Origin: Colwellia sp.
GTDB lineage: Bacteria > Pseudomonadota > Gammaproteobacteria > Enterobacterales > Alteromonadaceae
Direction: 5' to 3'
Assembly (NCBI GenBank): GCA_013215465.1
Contig: JABSOW010000019.1
Coordinates: 36,408 to 100,407, forward strand
Length of the DNA: 64,000 bases
A program made the position numbers and the translations under genes. Shown here one piece after another: positions 1 to 8,406 of this stretch. How positions within the stretch are numbered: position 1 is the first letter of the stretch; each line of letters starts with the position of its first letter. Under the pieces are notes generated by a model, which did not search any database, was not told the origin of the DNA, and worked only from the letters and a program-made list of their open reading frames with translations.

Positions 1-332
1 TCACTATTTTTGAAAATAATGGTCAACCAAAGGTTTATATTTCCTCTGCCGATTGGATGAGCCGAAATTTAGAGCAACGGGTTGAGGTTACTTGCCCTAT
101 TTATGACCCCGCGGTAAAACAAAGTATTATTGATATTATTGATATTCAATTAAGTGATAATACTAAAGCAAGAACGCTAGATACCACACAAACGAACCAG
201 TACCAATTTAGTCTGCACATTCCAAAAACACGTGCACAAGTTGCTATTTATCATTACCTTAAAAAACAACAACTGACAAAGATAACAGCATTTAGTCAGA
301 CTGAAAAAAAATTACAAATATGCCATGGATAA
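1..332 (+). CDS. ppk: Polyphosphate kinase 1, C-terminal end (partial)
   Basis: The reading frame is open from the window edge (first full codon at base 3) to a TAA at 330-332, so only the last ~110 residues are present. The segment KVYISSADWM followed by NLEQRVEVTCPIYD and DIQLSDNTKAR is the conserved C-terminal part of PPK1, the membrane-associated enzyme that makes polyphosphate from ATP. The active-site histidine region lies outside the window. The gene overlaps the start of ppx by 8 bases, the usual ppk-ppx arrangement, so synthesis and breakdown of polyphosphate are probably co-transcribed and translationally coupled. Identification is by recognised sequence; nothing odd is visible in the visible part. 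Confidence 0.93.
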   Translation, partial: TIFENNGQPKVYISSADWMSRNLEQRVEVTCPIYDPAVKQSIIDIIDIQLSDNTKARTLDTTQTNQYQFSLHIPKTRAQVAIYHYLKKQQLTKITAFSQTEKKLQICHG

Positions 333-1845
333 ATATACCCCAACCAAAACCAATCATTTAGTTGCCATTGATTTAGGCTCGAATAGCTTTCATTTAATTA
401 TTGCCCGCGAACAAGATGGCTGTTTACAAATAGTACACCGACAAAAGCAAGCGGTTGGTCTGGCTAAAGGTTTAGACAAACTTAATTATTTGAGCACGCC
501 AGCAATAACAAAGGCGATAGCGTGTTTACATGAATTTAATTTATCACTCGCTAATATTCCTAATAGTGCCATTCGTATTGTGGCAACTCAAGCGTTGCGC
601 CAAGCCAATAATAGTCAACAATTTATTAACTTAGCAAAAAAAGTATTGCCCTATCCCATTGAGATAATTTCAGGAAAATTAGAAGCTGAACTTATCTATA
701 AGGGCGTCGCCCATACTCAACCCCTACGAGGTAGTACCTTTATTATTGATATTGGTGGCGGTAGTACGGAATTAGTTGTCGGTGATAATTTTTCTACCTC
801 ACTTGTTGACAGTTTAACGATGGGCTGTATCAGCCTGCAACAAAAATTCTTTCTCAATGGTGAGATCACCGCGACCGCCATGCATGATGCGAAAAATTTT
901 GCCATTAAACAACTAAGCGGTATTGCTGACCGTTATAGAGAATCAAACAGTAAAACCTTACTGGGTACTTCTGGCTCGATTAAAACCATAAGTCAGGTAA
1001 TGCTTGAGCTATATGGTGATGATAAAATAACGGCAAAGCGCTTAAAAAGGTTAGTTAAACAACTCATTGGCTGGCAACATTGTAATAATATTCCACTGCG
1101 CTCTTTAGAAGACCCTAGGCGACCATTATTAGCAAGCGCAGTAGCGATATTATCCAGTTGCTTTAGCCAACTTGGCATTAAACACATGAAATTTAGCGCC
1201 GGTGGCCTACGAGAAGGCGTGTTATATGATTTAAGCCAATCACGTACAGATATCGATACCAGAGAAAGAACCATTCATAATTTAATGCGCTTACATCATA
1301 TAGACCAAGCCTTTAGCCAACGAGTTCTGCAACAACTCACCTTAATAAATAAACAGCTAAAAAATACCACAGTTCAATTAAGTCGAGCTGAATTTATGCA
1401 GTTATGCTGGGCAGCACAACTGCATGAAATAGGGATAGCAATCAATTCGAAAAAACGCCAACATCACGGTGGCTATATTATTGAACACAGTGATATGCCA
1501 GGTTTTAGCGAGAGCGAGAAAAAGACTATTGTTTTATTAGTACGTAATCACCGCGCCCAAATTAAACTAAATGCCGGCGAACAAAGTCATTTAATTGCAA
1601 CTAATCAGCGTACTCACTTATTGATACAACTATTACGTCTTGCCATTATCTTTACTCAGGGCCGTTTGCAGCCACAGAACACTCAAGTACAGCTATATCA
1701 CCAGCATAACGCGCTGATCATTGCGCTAACAGGGCAACCTGAATTACAAAATAAGCTTAATAATGAAGTTGAAAAACAAGCTAGCGCTGGCTTAACGCTA
1801 ACAATTGTAACAAACAACGAAGCACTGCCCGTTAACGTGATTTAA
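325..1845 (+). CDS. ppx: Exopolyphosphatase (Ppx/GppA family)
   Basis: 506 residues, the normal Ppx length. The N-terminal ASKHA phosphate-binding loop VAIDLGSNSFHLI lies at about residues 13-25, and the second nucleotide/phosphate loop IIDIGGGSTELVVG near residue 140, followed by MGCISL. The C-terminal ~190 residues are the helical HD-like domain of long Ppx/GppA proteins. The enzyme releases orthophosphate from polyphosphate ends; GppA paralogues hydrolyse pppGpp, and sequence alone does not separate the two fully, but the overlap with ppk (start ATG lies inside the last codons of ppk) favours Ppx. Convergent with tyrR, with 48 bases between the two stop codons. Confidence 0.92.
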   Translation: MDKYTPTKTNHLVAIDLGSNSFHLIIAREQDGCLQIVHRQKQAVGLAKGLDKLNYLSTPAITKAIACLHEFNLSLANIPNSAIRIVATQALRQANNSQQFINLAKKVLPYPIEIISGKLEAELIYKGVAHTQPLRGSTFIIDIGGGSTELVVGDNFSTSLVDSLTMGCISLQQKFFLNGEITATAMHDAKNFAIKQLSGIADRYRESNSKTLLGTSGSIKTISQVMLELYGDDKITAKRLKRLVKQLIGWQHCNNIPLRSLEDPRRPLLASAVAILSSCFSQLGIKHMKFSAGGLREGVLYDLSQSRTDIDTRERTIHNLMRLHHIDQAFSQRVLQQLTLINKQLKNTTVQLSRAEFMQLCWAAQLHEIGIAINSKKRQHHGGYIIEHSDMPGFSESEKKTIVLLVRNHRAQIKLNAGEQSHLIATNQRTHLLIQLLRLAIIFTQGRLQPQNTQVQLYHQHNALIIALTGQPELQNKLNNEVEKQASAGLTLTIVTNNEALPVNVI

Positions 1846-1893
1846 AGTACGACAAAGTGGTTAATTAAATCCGGAGTAAACTACCTAGGCATG

Positions 1894-3477
1894 TTATTTT
1901 ATCTGACTAGCAATGTGATATTTTCTCAACTTCATCGCTATTTTGTTATGAGAAACCTTCAACCGTTGGGCGAGTTTACGCGTAGTTGGAAATAAAGGAT
2001 AAAGCTGTGACAACAATTGTTTTTCAAAACCAGCTTGGGCGCTAGACCAATCTTTAATTGTTTGCTCTGTACTTACATCAATAGATGTTTCACTGTGTGC
2101 AGCAGTACTCACTTGAGAAAATTTTGTTAATGCTTGCTCAATTTCCTGCGCGTCAATAACCTCGGATGTATTTAATGCCACTACTGAAAACAACACATTT
2201 TGTAGCTGCCGAATATTGCCCGGCCAATGATAAGCTTGTAATAATAATAGCGCATCTGCTGTTAGCTTAAGTTGATCAATAGCTGGTTCAACAACTTGCT
2301 TAACCTGCTTTACTGCATTGTTGATAAAATAGCTAGCTAATAGCTGAATATCTCCTGTTCGCTCTCTTAACGCCGGCAAAGCTAAATTAAGTACGTTTAC
2401 TCGATAGTATAGATCTTCTCTAAATAGTTTTTCGGTTATCAACTGTGCTAGGTTTTGATGACTTGCGCTAATAATTCTCACATTTGCATGTAACTCTTTG
2501 GTTCCTCCCACCCGACGATAAGAGAAGTCTTGTAAAAAACGCAGTAGTTTCGCTTGTAAATAAGTCGACATTTCGGCAATTTCGTCAAGAAAAATACTAC
2601 CGCCTTCAGCCAACTCAATTAACCCAGGTTTTCCTGATTTTTTAGCCCCAGTAAAAGCACCAGCACTATAACCAAATAACTCACTCTCCAATAAGCTTTC
2701 AGGTAAAGCCGCGCAGTTAATCGCTAAAAAAGGCGCCTTAGCGCGATTACTCAATTGATGTAATGCTCTAGCGATGAGCTCTTTACCGGTGCCGGTTTCA
2801 CCACTAATCAACACCGGTAAATCTAACTTAGCAAAACGAGCACTTTGCTCCTTCACCAACACAATGCTGGCTGAGTTACCAATTATGTTATCAAGACCTT
2901 GCTCTTGATGGGTTTGCATCAACGATAATTGCCGGCCAATCGCTTTCATAGAGCGTAAGGTGATCATAGCGCCCGTTACTTGCTTATGTTCACTAACAAC
3001 AGGGGTAATATCGGCTAAATAGGTTTTACCGTTGAAAACCAATGAATGAGTGGTTGCTTTATCTGATAGTAGATTTTGATACTTTTGTTCAATAAACTTC
3101 TCAATGGGTAAGCCGGTAATAACATGTTCGTTGTTATTTTTCTGAATGAGTTTATGCGTTGCCGAGTTAACCGCAAGAATAATGCCTTGATTGCTGATAT
3201 CAATGATGGGATCAGGTATGCGGTTGAGTAACGCCTGTAAATGATTTTCTCTTTGCTCTATTGGCAATAAAGCCACTTCGGTAATACTAATAATGCCTAT
3301 AACGGCTCGTAAACTGTCACTAATATCTTGCAATGACAAAGAGTCATGATCTAAGTGTACAAAAGTATAACAAGCACTTACCTCAACCGCTTTTAAATTC
3401 CAAGACTGCTTGGCAAAGGCTGATAATATTTCTTGGCTGATCCCTATTCGATCAGTCGATTTAATTTCTAAACGCAT
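1894..3477 (-). CDS. tyrR: TyrR-type aromatic amino acid regulator (sigma-54-like AAA+ protein)
   Basis: Domains in order: N-terminal ACT domain starting MRLEIKSTDRIGISQEIL, a PAS domain (about residues 80-190), an AAA+ domain with Walker A GETGTGKE near residue 226, GAFTGA-type loop (YSAGAFTGAK) and FLDE Walker B, and a C-terminal TyrR-type helix-turn-helix (RKLAQRLKVSHNKIAMKLRKY). Length from this start is 527 residues, against about 513 for E. coli TyrR. The frame is open for 37 codons further upstream, but the start at 3477 is preferred because homologues begin MRLE and an AAGGTG ribosome-binding site lies just upstream. TyrR senses tyrosine, phenylalanine and tryptophan. Two box-like sites directly upstream suggest autoregulation. 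Confidence 0.9.
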   Translation of the reverse strand: MRLEIKSTDRIGISQEILSAFAKQSWNLKAVEVSACYTFVHLDHDSLSLQDISDSLRAVIGIISITEVALLPIEQRENHLQALLNRIPDPIIDISNQGIILAVNSATHKLIQKNNNEHVITGLPIEKFIEQKYQNLLSDKATTHSLVFNGKTYLADITPVVSEHKQVTGAMITLRSMKAIGRQLSLMQTHQEQGLDNIIGNSASIVLVKEQSARFAKLDLPVLISGETGTGKELIARALHQLSNRAKAPFLAINCAALPESLLESELFGYSAGAFTGAKKSGKPGLIELAEGGSIFLDEIAEMSTYLQAKLLRFLQDFSYRRVGGTKELHANVRIISASHQNLAQLITEKLFREDLYYRVNVLNLALPALRERTGDIQLLASYFINNAVKQVKQVVEPAIDQLKLTADALLLLQAYHWPGNIRQLQNVLFSVVALNTSEVIDAQEIEQALTKFSQVSTAAHSETSIDVSTEQTIKDWSSAQAGFEKQLLSQLYPLFPTTRKLAQRLKVSHNKIAMKLRKYHIASQIK

Positions 3478-3505
3478 ACAACACCTTATTAACGATAACA
3501 GTATT

Positions 3506-3541
3506 TGTAATAATAATAGTACATGTAATAATAATGATACA
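3506..3541. promoter_or_regulatory. Two adjacent TyrR-box-like operators
   Basis: Two 18-base sites abut: TGTAATAATAATAGTACA (3506-3523) and TGTAATAATAATGATACA (3524-3541). Both keep the TGTA...TACA ends with the invariant G and C at positions 2 and 17 of the known TyrR box TGTAAA-N6-TTTACA. They lie 29-64 bases upstream of the tyrR start codon, where binding would be expected to repress tyrR. Tandem adjacent boxes are typical of cooperative TyrR binding. Function is inferred from sequence. Confidence 0.65.
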
Positions 3542-3660
3542 ATACCAATAAAATACCCGTTAAAACAAGTATTAAATGTGATTATCACTAGCCTATAAGG
3601 TTAACAGCATTAATAGTAAACATTACTTTCACTAACAAATATTACTATTCAAGATCTTTT

Positions 3661-3678
3661 TGTAATAAAAACAGTACA
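3661..3678. promoter_or_regulatory. Third TyrR-box-like operator, on the methionine gamma-lyase side
   Basis: TGTAATAAAAACAGTACA has the same TGTA-N10-TACA architecture and G/C spacing as the two sites near tyrR. It lies 123 bases upstream of the methionine gamma-lyase start codon, upstream of a plausible sigma-70 promoter (TTGATA at 3717, TAATGG at 3739, 16-base spacer). A position upstream of the promoter would fit either activation or looping repression by TyrR. Confidence 0.55.
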
Positions 3679-3800
3679 ACCAACAAACCCTACACAGCGA
3701 AAAAAACAGCTACTCATTGATATTGTTAAGATTAAAAATAATGGCCGTCAAATTGCAGTAGTTTATGACACGTGTCTATCAATAATAGTAGAGAGAACAA

Positions 3801-5051
3801 ATGTCTAACAATAAAAACAACACTCAACGTCAATCAATAGAAACACAAGCCATTCATGCGGGTCGCATTAATGATGAACAGTTTGGCTCATTAGCAACGC
3901 CGCTTTATCAAACATCTACCTTCATCTTTGATAGTGCTGAGCAAGGTGCTGAGCGTTTTGCTGGTGAAAGTGAAGGCTATATTTATACGCGCTTAGGCAA
4001 TCCAACCACACGCCAATTAGAAATGCGTGTCGCGGCAATGGAATGCACAGAAGATGCCGCCGCAACAGCGACAGGCATGGCTGCGGTGTCGGCGGCCTTA
4101 TTAACCAATTTACAAGCGGGCGATCATATGATCTCTTCCAAAGCGGTTTATGGCTGTTCGTTTGCTTTAATGAATCATATGCTGAAGAAATTTGCCATTG
4201 AAGTGACCTTTGTTGACATGACCAAACCAGAAAATATCACTGCTGCTATTAAAGAAAATACTAAGTTGATTTTTTTAGAAACCCCTATTAACCCTAACTT
4301 AGTGGTACTTGATTTAGCGAAAATCTGTGCTATAGCCAAAAAACACCAATTGCTGTCAGTGGTTGATAATACCTTTTTAACACCAGTGCTACAGCAACCA
4401 GCAAAGTTTGGCGCAGATATTGTTGTACACAGCGCGACTAAGTATTTAAATGGTCATGGCGATGTTGTTGCAGGTATTGTTTGTGCTAGTAGCGAAATGA
4501 TTAATGATATTAAAATGACTACCTTAAAAGACATTGGCGCGACCATAAGCCCGCATGACGCTTGGTTAATTTTACGTGGCATAAAAACCCTGCCGATTAG
4601 AATGGAACGTCATTGTAATAATGCCCAAAGCGTCGCCGAGTTTTTAGCACAGCATAAAGCCGTTACCCAAGTTTATTATCCGGGCTTAAAGTCTCATTGT
4701 GGTTATCAATTTATTGGCAAACAGATGAAAGCCGCCGGTGGCGTTATCGCTTTTGAACTCAATACCGATATAAAAGGTGGCGCTGATTTTATTAATAATA
4801 TGGAATTATTTTCTATTGCGGTGAGTTTAGGCGATGCTGAATCACTGATTCAACATCCAGCTTCAATGACCCATTCACCATACACCCCTGAAGAGCGAGC
4901 TGACGCAGGAATTACTGATTCATTGATCAGAATATCGGTAGGATTAGAACATGTTGACGATATTATTGCCGATTTATCACAAGCACTAGCTAAAGTGTCG
5001 TTATCAACAATAAAAAAACTAGCAATGAAAAATTCTGATCATGCGGCTTAA
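3801..5051 (+). CDS. megL: Methionine gamma-lyase (PLP-dependent, Cys/Met metabolism family)
   Basis: 416 residues. It splits L-methionine into methanethiol, ammonia and 2-oxobutyrate. Visible residues: YTRLGNPT (Tyr62/Arg64 contacting PLP phosphate of the neighbouring subunit), D189 in VVDN, and the Schiff-base lysine K214 in HSATKYLNGHGD. Cys119 in VYGCSFALM corresponds to the substrate-specificity cysteine (Cys116) of Pseudomonas MGL, which distinguishes it from cystathionine gamma-synthase and O-succinylhomoserine sulfhydrylase. The tail SLIQHPASMTHSPYTPEER is also typical. Single gene downstream of the TyrR boxes and divergent from tyrR, so control by aromatic amino acids is possible. 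Also known as mdeA. It is convergent with the DMT permease gene. Confidence 0.88.
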   Translation: MSNNKNNTQRQSIETQAIHAGRINDEQFGSLATPLYQTSTFIFDSAEQGAERFAGESEGYIYTRLGNPTTRQLEMRVAAMECTEDAAATATGMAAVSAALLTNLQAGDHMISSKAVYGCSFALMNHMLKKFAIEVTFVDMTKPENITAAIKENTKLIFLETPINPNLVVLDLAKICAIAKKHQLLSVVDNTFLTPVLQQPAKFGADIVVHSATKYLNGHGDVVAGIVCASSEMINDIKMTTLKDIGATISPHDAWLILRGIKTLPIRMERHCNNAQSVAEFLAQHKAVTQVYYPGLKSHCGYQFIGKQMKAAGGVIAFELNTDIKGGADFINNMELFSIAVSLGDAESLIQHPASMTHSPYTPEERADAGITDSLIRISVGLEHVDDIIADLSQALAKVSLSTIKKLAMKNSDHAA

Positions 5052-5090
5052 CGGTTAATATCAATACGCATAAATAGGAGAACGCTAGTA

Positions 5091-6014
5091 TCATGTCTTT
5101 AGTTTACGGTTTTTTAGGGTGAAATAATATTTACCTAAAACCACCATTAATATACCACTAAGCACTACGGTAGCAGAAATAACCAGACGAATGGTAATTA
5201 TTTCAGAGACAAAGACAACGCCACCTATTGCAGCAATTACCGGTACCGATAACTGAATAACTGCTGCTTGTGTTGAAGATAGGCCGCCAAGGGCGATATA
5301 CCAGATTGTATAACCTACACCGGATGTTATCGCCCCTGATATTAACGCTAATACTATCCCTTCTGTTGAATAGCTGATGTTTTGCATACTAAAAACAGCT
5401 AATAGCGCAACAAAGGGGATGGTTCTTAAAAAGTTATACGTGGTGTCCATAAGCGGATTTTTGGAACTACGCCCTTTTAAGGTATAAATGCCCCATGATA
5501 TTCCAGCGACTGTCATCAAGATGAAACCGTTAATTGAAGGCGTGGTAATATTTGGCAGCATGAGATAAATAAACCCGGTGAAAGCAATGAAAACTCCTGA
5601 CCACTCAATAAGATGTAATCGCGTACCAGAAATCAGTGACAGCATAATCATGGTAATTTGAACAGAGCCAAATAGAATAAGTGCACCGGTACCAGTATCG
5701 ACAGAAAGGTAAGCATAAGAAAATGTTATGGCATAGAGGAACAACATTAAACCTGCGGTCCAGCTGCCTTTAGATGATACCCCTTGGTTACTTCCTTTGA
5801 TGCTTAAAATAATAAAAAGCGCAATAGCACCTGATACGAGTCGAATTACGGTAAAGCTTGACGCATCAATGGCGCCATTACCTAACGCTAAACGGCATAG
5901 TACCGAGTTGGCCGCGAAGGCAATTAACGCCAAACCGGTAAGTAAGCTTGTTTTTAATAAATACTTATTGTTCATATATGCCCATTTAAACTTAACGATA
6001 TACTGGTTATTCAC
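5091..6014 (-). CDS. EamA/DMT-family inner-membrane permease
   Basis: 307 residues with about ten hydrophobic segments in two EamA repeats (residues ~15-150 and ~165-300), the layout of drug/metabolite transporters such as RhaT, YdcZ and PecM. The opening of each repeat (AFAANSVLCRLAL; GISWGIYTLKGR) fits family members annotated as metabolite or amino acid exporters. Substrate is unknown. An internal ATG at 5975 (MNNKYLLKTS) could be the true start; neither start has a clear ribosome-binding site. Convergent with the methionine gamma-lyase gene 39 bases away. Confidence 0.8.
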   Translation of the reverse strand: MNNQYIVKFKWAYMNNKYLLKTSLLTGLALIAFAANSVLCRLALGNGAIDASSFTVIRLVSGAIALFIILSIKGSNQGVSSKGSWTAGLMLFLYAITFSYAYLSVDTGTGALILFGSVQITMIMLSLISGTRLHLIEWSGVFIAFTGFIYLMLPNITTPSINGFILMTVAGISWGIYTLKGRSSKNPLMDTTYNFLRTIPFVALLAVFSMQNISYSTEGIVLALISGAITSGVGYTIWYIALGGLSSTQAAVIQLSVPVIAAIGGVVFVSEIITIRLVISATVVLSGILMVVLGKYYFTLKNRKLKT

Positions 6015-6216
6015 TATAATATTCGAGTGATTGAAGACAATAATTTACCTTTACACTTGATGGGTGTACAGCTTTATTTGTAGTACATATATCGTGTTTT
6101 TTTAGACGGTTTTTTGCTGAAACATGGTCGATAATGCCACAAAACGGACATTAACTGGTAAAGTCTGCACATTAATTCCGATTAGATTTTGTATTGATAA
6201 CCCCTAAGTAAACAGA

Positions 6217-6266
6217 CAAAAATAGTTGACTAAAATTAGCATCGAAAAAGTACAAGTCAACTATTT
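6217..6266 (-). terminator. Probable terminator of the beta-lactamase gene
   Basis: An 11-base perfect inverted repeat (GTCAACTATTT at 6256-6266 and AAATAGTTGAC at 6220-6230) with a 25-base loop lies just after the beta-lactamase stop codon. On the minus strand the second arm runs into a short T-rich run. The long loop and low GC make it weaker than a textbook terminator. Confidence 0.4.
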
Positions 6267-6294
6267 AGGGCCCGTTTAAGCTACTTGCTAAGCT

Positions 6295-7179
6295 TTATTC
6301 ACTATAGACGGTGAAAATTTCCTTTCCTATATTCGCAATTGCTTTATTACGTTGAGCAAATGGTGCTTCGGTCTGAGTTAAATAAATACTTATAATTAGA
6401 GGTGTTCGTTTATCAGACCAAACAACAGCCGTAATTCCTCTAGAGCCATAACCACCAGAACCAGAACGGTCAGCAATCGACCAGTTTTCAGGAAGTACTT
6501 TTCGTAATAACTTACCTGTGACTTTATTATCTATCATCCATTGTTTTAATTGAGTCTTTGAAGCTTGAGATAATACATCACCAAATAATAATGTATGTAA
6601 ACTTTTCACCATCGCATTGGGGGTCGTGGTATCTCTCTTATCGCCATCAAGTGCTTCATTTAAATCAGGTTCAATTCGATCCAATCGAGTAACCTCATCG
6701 CCAATAGAGCGCATAAACTGAGTTAAAGCTTTTGGTCCTTTGATTCCATTAAGCACTATATTGCTCGCCGTATTATCACTCATGATCATAGCCGCAGAGC
6801 ATGCTTGCTTTAAGGACATTTTTTCACCAACGAGTTTTTTAGTTATCGGCGACCAATTAATAAGCGAATTTGTCGTTATAACCGTATAAGTATCAAAAGA
6901 TTGAAGCCCTTTTTCAACATCAGCAAGTAACTTTGCACAGGCTAGTACTTTAAAAGTACTCATCAAAGGAAAGCTAGTATTGCCGTTATAGCTCCATAGT
7001 TTATTATCTGTGACATCATAAATAGATACGCCTATACGAGCACCAAGCTGATGTTCTTGTTCTTCAATTTTTTTTATTATCGTATTAGCATCCACACTAA
7101 AAACTAAGCTGATATTAATGAGTAAAGCTAACAGTAGAAAATGGTACTTAAAAGGGTAGGTTTTAAAACTAAATTTCAT
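6295..7179 (-). CDS. Class A beta-lactamase, CARB/PSE (carbenicillinase) type
   Basis: 294 residues with a signal peptide (basic start, hydrophobic core LLLALLINISLVF, likely cleavage near SVDA-N). All class A motifs are visible: S74-T-F-K77 (the S-x-x-K nucleophile motif), S134-D-N136, the omega-loop E170-P-D-L-N, and R238-S-G240 in place of the usual K-T-G. RSG, with DRIEPDLNEA, RDTTTPNAM, SIADRSGSGGYG and ITAVVWSDK, matches the CARB/PSE and related RTG enzymes closely. Cys81 and Cys127 can form the usual disulfide. It hydrolyses penicillins in the periplasm, carbenicillin especially in that family. Start: ATG at 7179 gives a good signal peptide; a TTG at 7224 is an alternative. No integron attC site or IS flanks it, so it looks like a resident chromosomal gene. 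Confidence 0.9.
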   Translation of the reverse strand: MKFSFKTYPFKYHFLLLALLINISLVFSVDANTIIKKIEEQEHQLGARIGVSIYDVTDNKLWSYNGNTSFPLMSTFKVLACAKLLADVEKGLQSFDTYTVITTNSLINWSPITKKLVGEKMSLKQACSAAMIMSDNTASNIVLNGIKGPKALTQFMRSIGDEVTRLDRIEPDLNEALDGDKRDTTTPNAMVKSLHTLLFGDVLSQASKTQLKQWMIDNKVTGKLLRKVLPENWSIADRSGSGGYGSRGITAVVWSDKRTPLIISIYLTQTEAPFAQRNKAIANIGKEIFTVYSE

Positions 7180-7347
7180 CAAAATATCATATTCATTTTT
7201 GATTGGTAAGGTTAACAGCTTCAAAGTAAATTTTTAAAGCTAATAAGTGGCTCTGTTTCATACGTTGAATAACTATTCCAGTTTGGCACTAACTATGCCA
7301 CCCATAGTAACTATTACAGATGGCCTAACAAAAATATCAAATGAGGG

Positions 7348-7860
7348 TCAGTCCATTCCTGCCTGTTTTAATTTTCTCTTTATAGCGGCATCAAGTTGAC
7401 CTTTTGTGATAGCTAAGTCCACTTCTAATGCTCGTCGCTCTTTTACTGACTCTTTATCTTCTTTGTCTTGCAGCAGTTGAATTTTGACAGTTAGCTCGAG
7501 AACCTCCATGCCTAATTCACGAATTTCTCTATCTAAATCACTTTCATTGGTTTTATCTGAAGCGGCGGCTTCTTCTGCAGTTTTAACACCGTTTAAGCGA
7601 CTGGCATCTATGCTTGTTTTGTCTTCATCTTTTTCTTTCGTTCCCGCTTCAGCTTCAGCTGATTTGGTTTTAGCTTCTTCAGACAAAGCAAGTTGGTCTG
7701 GTTGTAATTGTTTACTTTTGTCCGGAATAGTCGGTTGAACTTGTTGTGGGGTATCAACCATTGATGTGTTAGTGATTGGCACTGTCGTTGTTTGCGCTGA
7801 ATGTAGAGTATCCGTGGCAGAAAATTGTATTGCTGTAACTGAAGTGTTTATGCTGTCCAT
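7348..7860 (-). CDS. Conserved-type hypothetical protein with acidic linker and C-terminal coiled coil
   Basis: 170 residues, not recognised. The first ~45 residues are Ser/Thr-rich and low complexity; residues ~50-105 are rich in Glu, Lys and Ala; residues ~108-165 have a clear heptad pattern (LDREIRELGMEVLELTVKIQ...) expected to form a coiled coil. There is no signal peptide or membrane segment. A strong ribosome-binding site (AAGGAAG, 8 bases before ATG) supports it as a real gene. It stands alone between the beta-lactamase and a pseudogene and gives no functional context. Confidence 0.6.
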   Translation of the reverse strand: MDSINTSVTAIQFSATDTLHSAQTTTVPITNTSMVDTPQQVQPTIPDKSKQLQPDQLALSEEAKTKSAEAEAGTKEKDEDKTSIDASRLNGVKTAEEAAASDKTNESDLDREIRELGMEVLELTVKIQLLQDKEDKESVKERRALEVDLAITKGQLDAAIKRKLKQAGMD

Positions 7861-8087
7861 GGTGACTTCCTTTGAGACCGAATACTAAATAATAATGGCT
7901 AATTGAAGCCTAATTATATCTTTAGATGCTCTTGTTCCCAAGTATTTTATAAGGGATTAAATACTATTAATTTTTTAGCTCACTTAGCGTATTATAATAC
8001 TTCGTCGTAGGGTCGCTATCTCTTTTTTACCCTTTGTAGTGGCTTTATTTTCAGCTCAGCGAATACCTATTAAAATAAATGCTATCG

Positions 8088-8306
8088 TTAAAATGTTAAA
8101 CTAAGCATCGCACCACCCTGGTTATTATTACGCACAGCCACTTTGATGTTATGAGCCAACATCACTTGCCTTGTCAGTACTAAACCCACACCAGAGCCTT
8201 CTTTTTTTGTGGTAAAAAAAGGTACAAGGGTTTGTGTTATATTTTTATCTCCAATGCCTTTGTCATTATCGGCAACGTCAATAACTACATGATCTGAACA
8301 TCCTAA
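8088..8306 (-). pseudogene. Relic of a sensor histidine kinase (C-terminal ATPase domain only)
   Basis: Minus-strand translation from about 8294 to the TAA at 8088-8090 reads as the end of a histidine-kinase HATPase domain: an N/G1-like box ADNDKGIGD, then FFTTKKEGSGVGLVLTRQV (F and G2 boxes), then NNNQGGAMLSLTF and stop. Only ~68 residues remain; an in-frame stop (8307-8309) lies just upstream, and no start or kinase core is present. It resembles the NtrB/NtrY-like group by the ATPase boxes. It sits beside the nor remnant and was probably part of the same decayed region. Confidence 0.75.
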
Positions 8307-8406
8307 TTATAGGTTTATTCAGACGAATAGGACTATATTCCCATCTCAGATGTATGTCATTCTACATCAATTAAATTTTTTGTAGTTAGAGCGGATTCAT
8401 CAATGG

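Noticed and set aside
3478..3588. N-terminal hydrophobic extension of TyrR
   Set aside because: The extra 37 codons are read through the TyrR boxes, and TyrR homologues start at MRLE with the ribosome-binding site just upstream of 3477.
6160..6295. Possible integron attC site after the beta-lactamase gene
   Set aside because: CARB genes are often cassettes, so I looked for paired GTTRRRY/RYYYAAC cores; only an AT-rich terminator-like inverted repeat is present.
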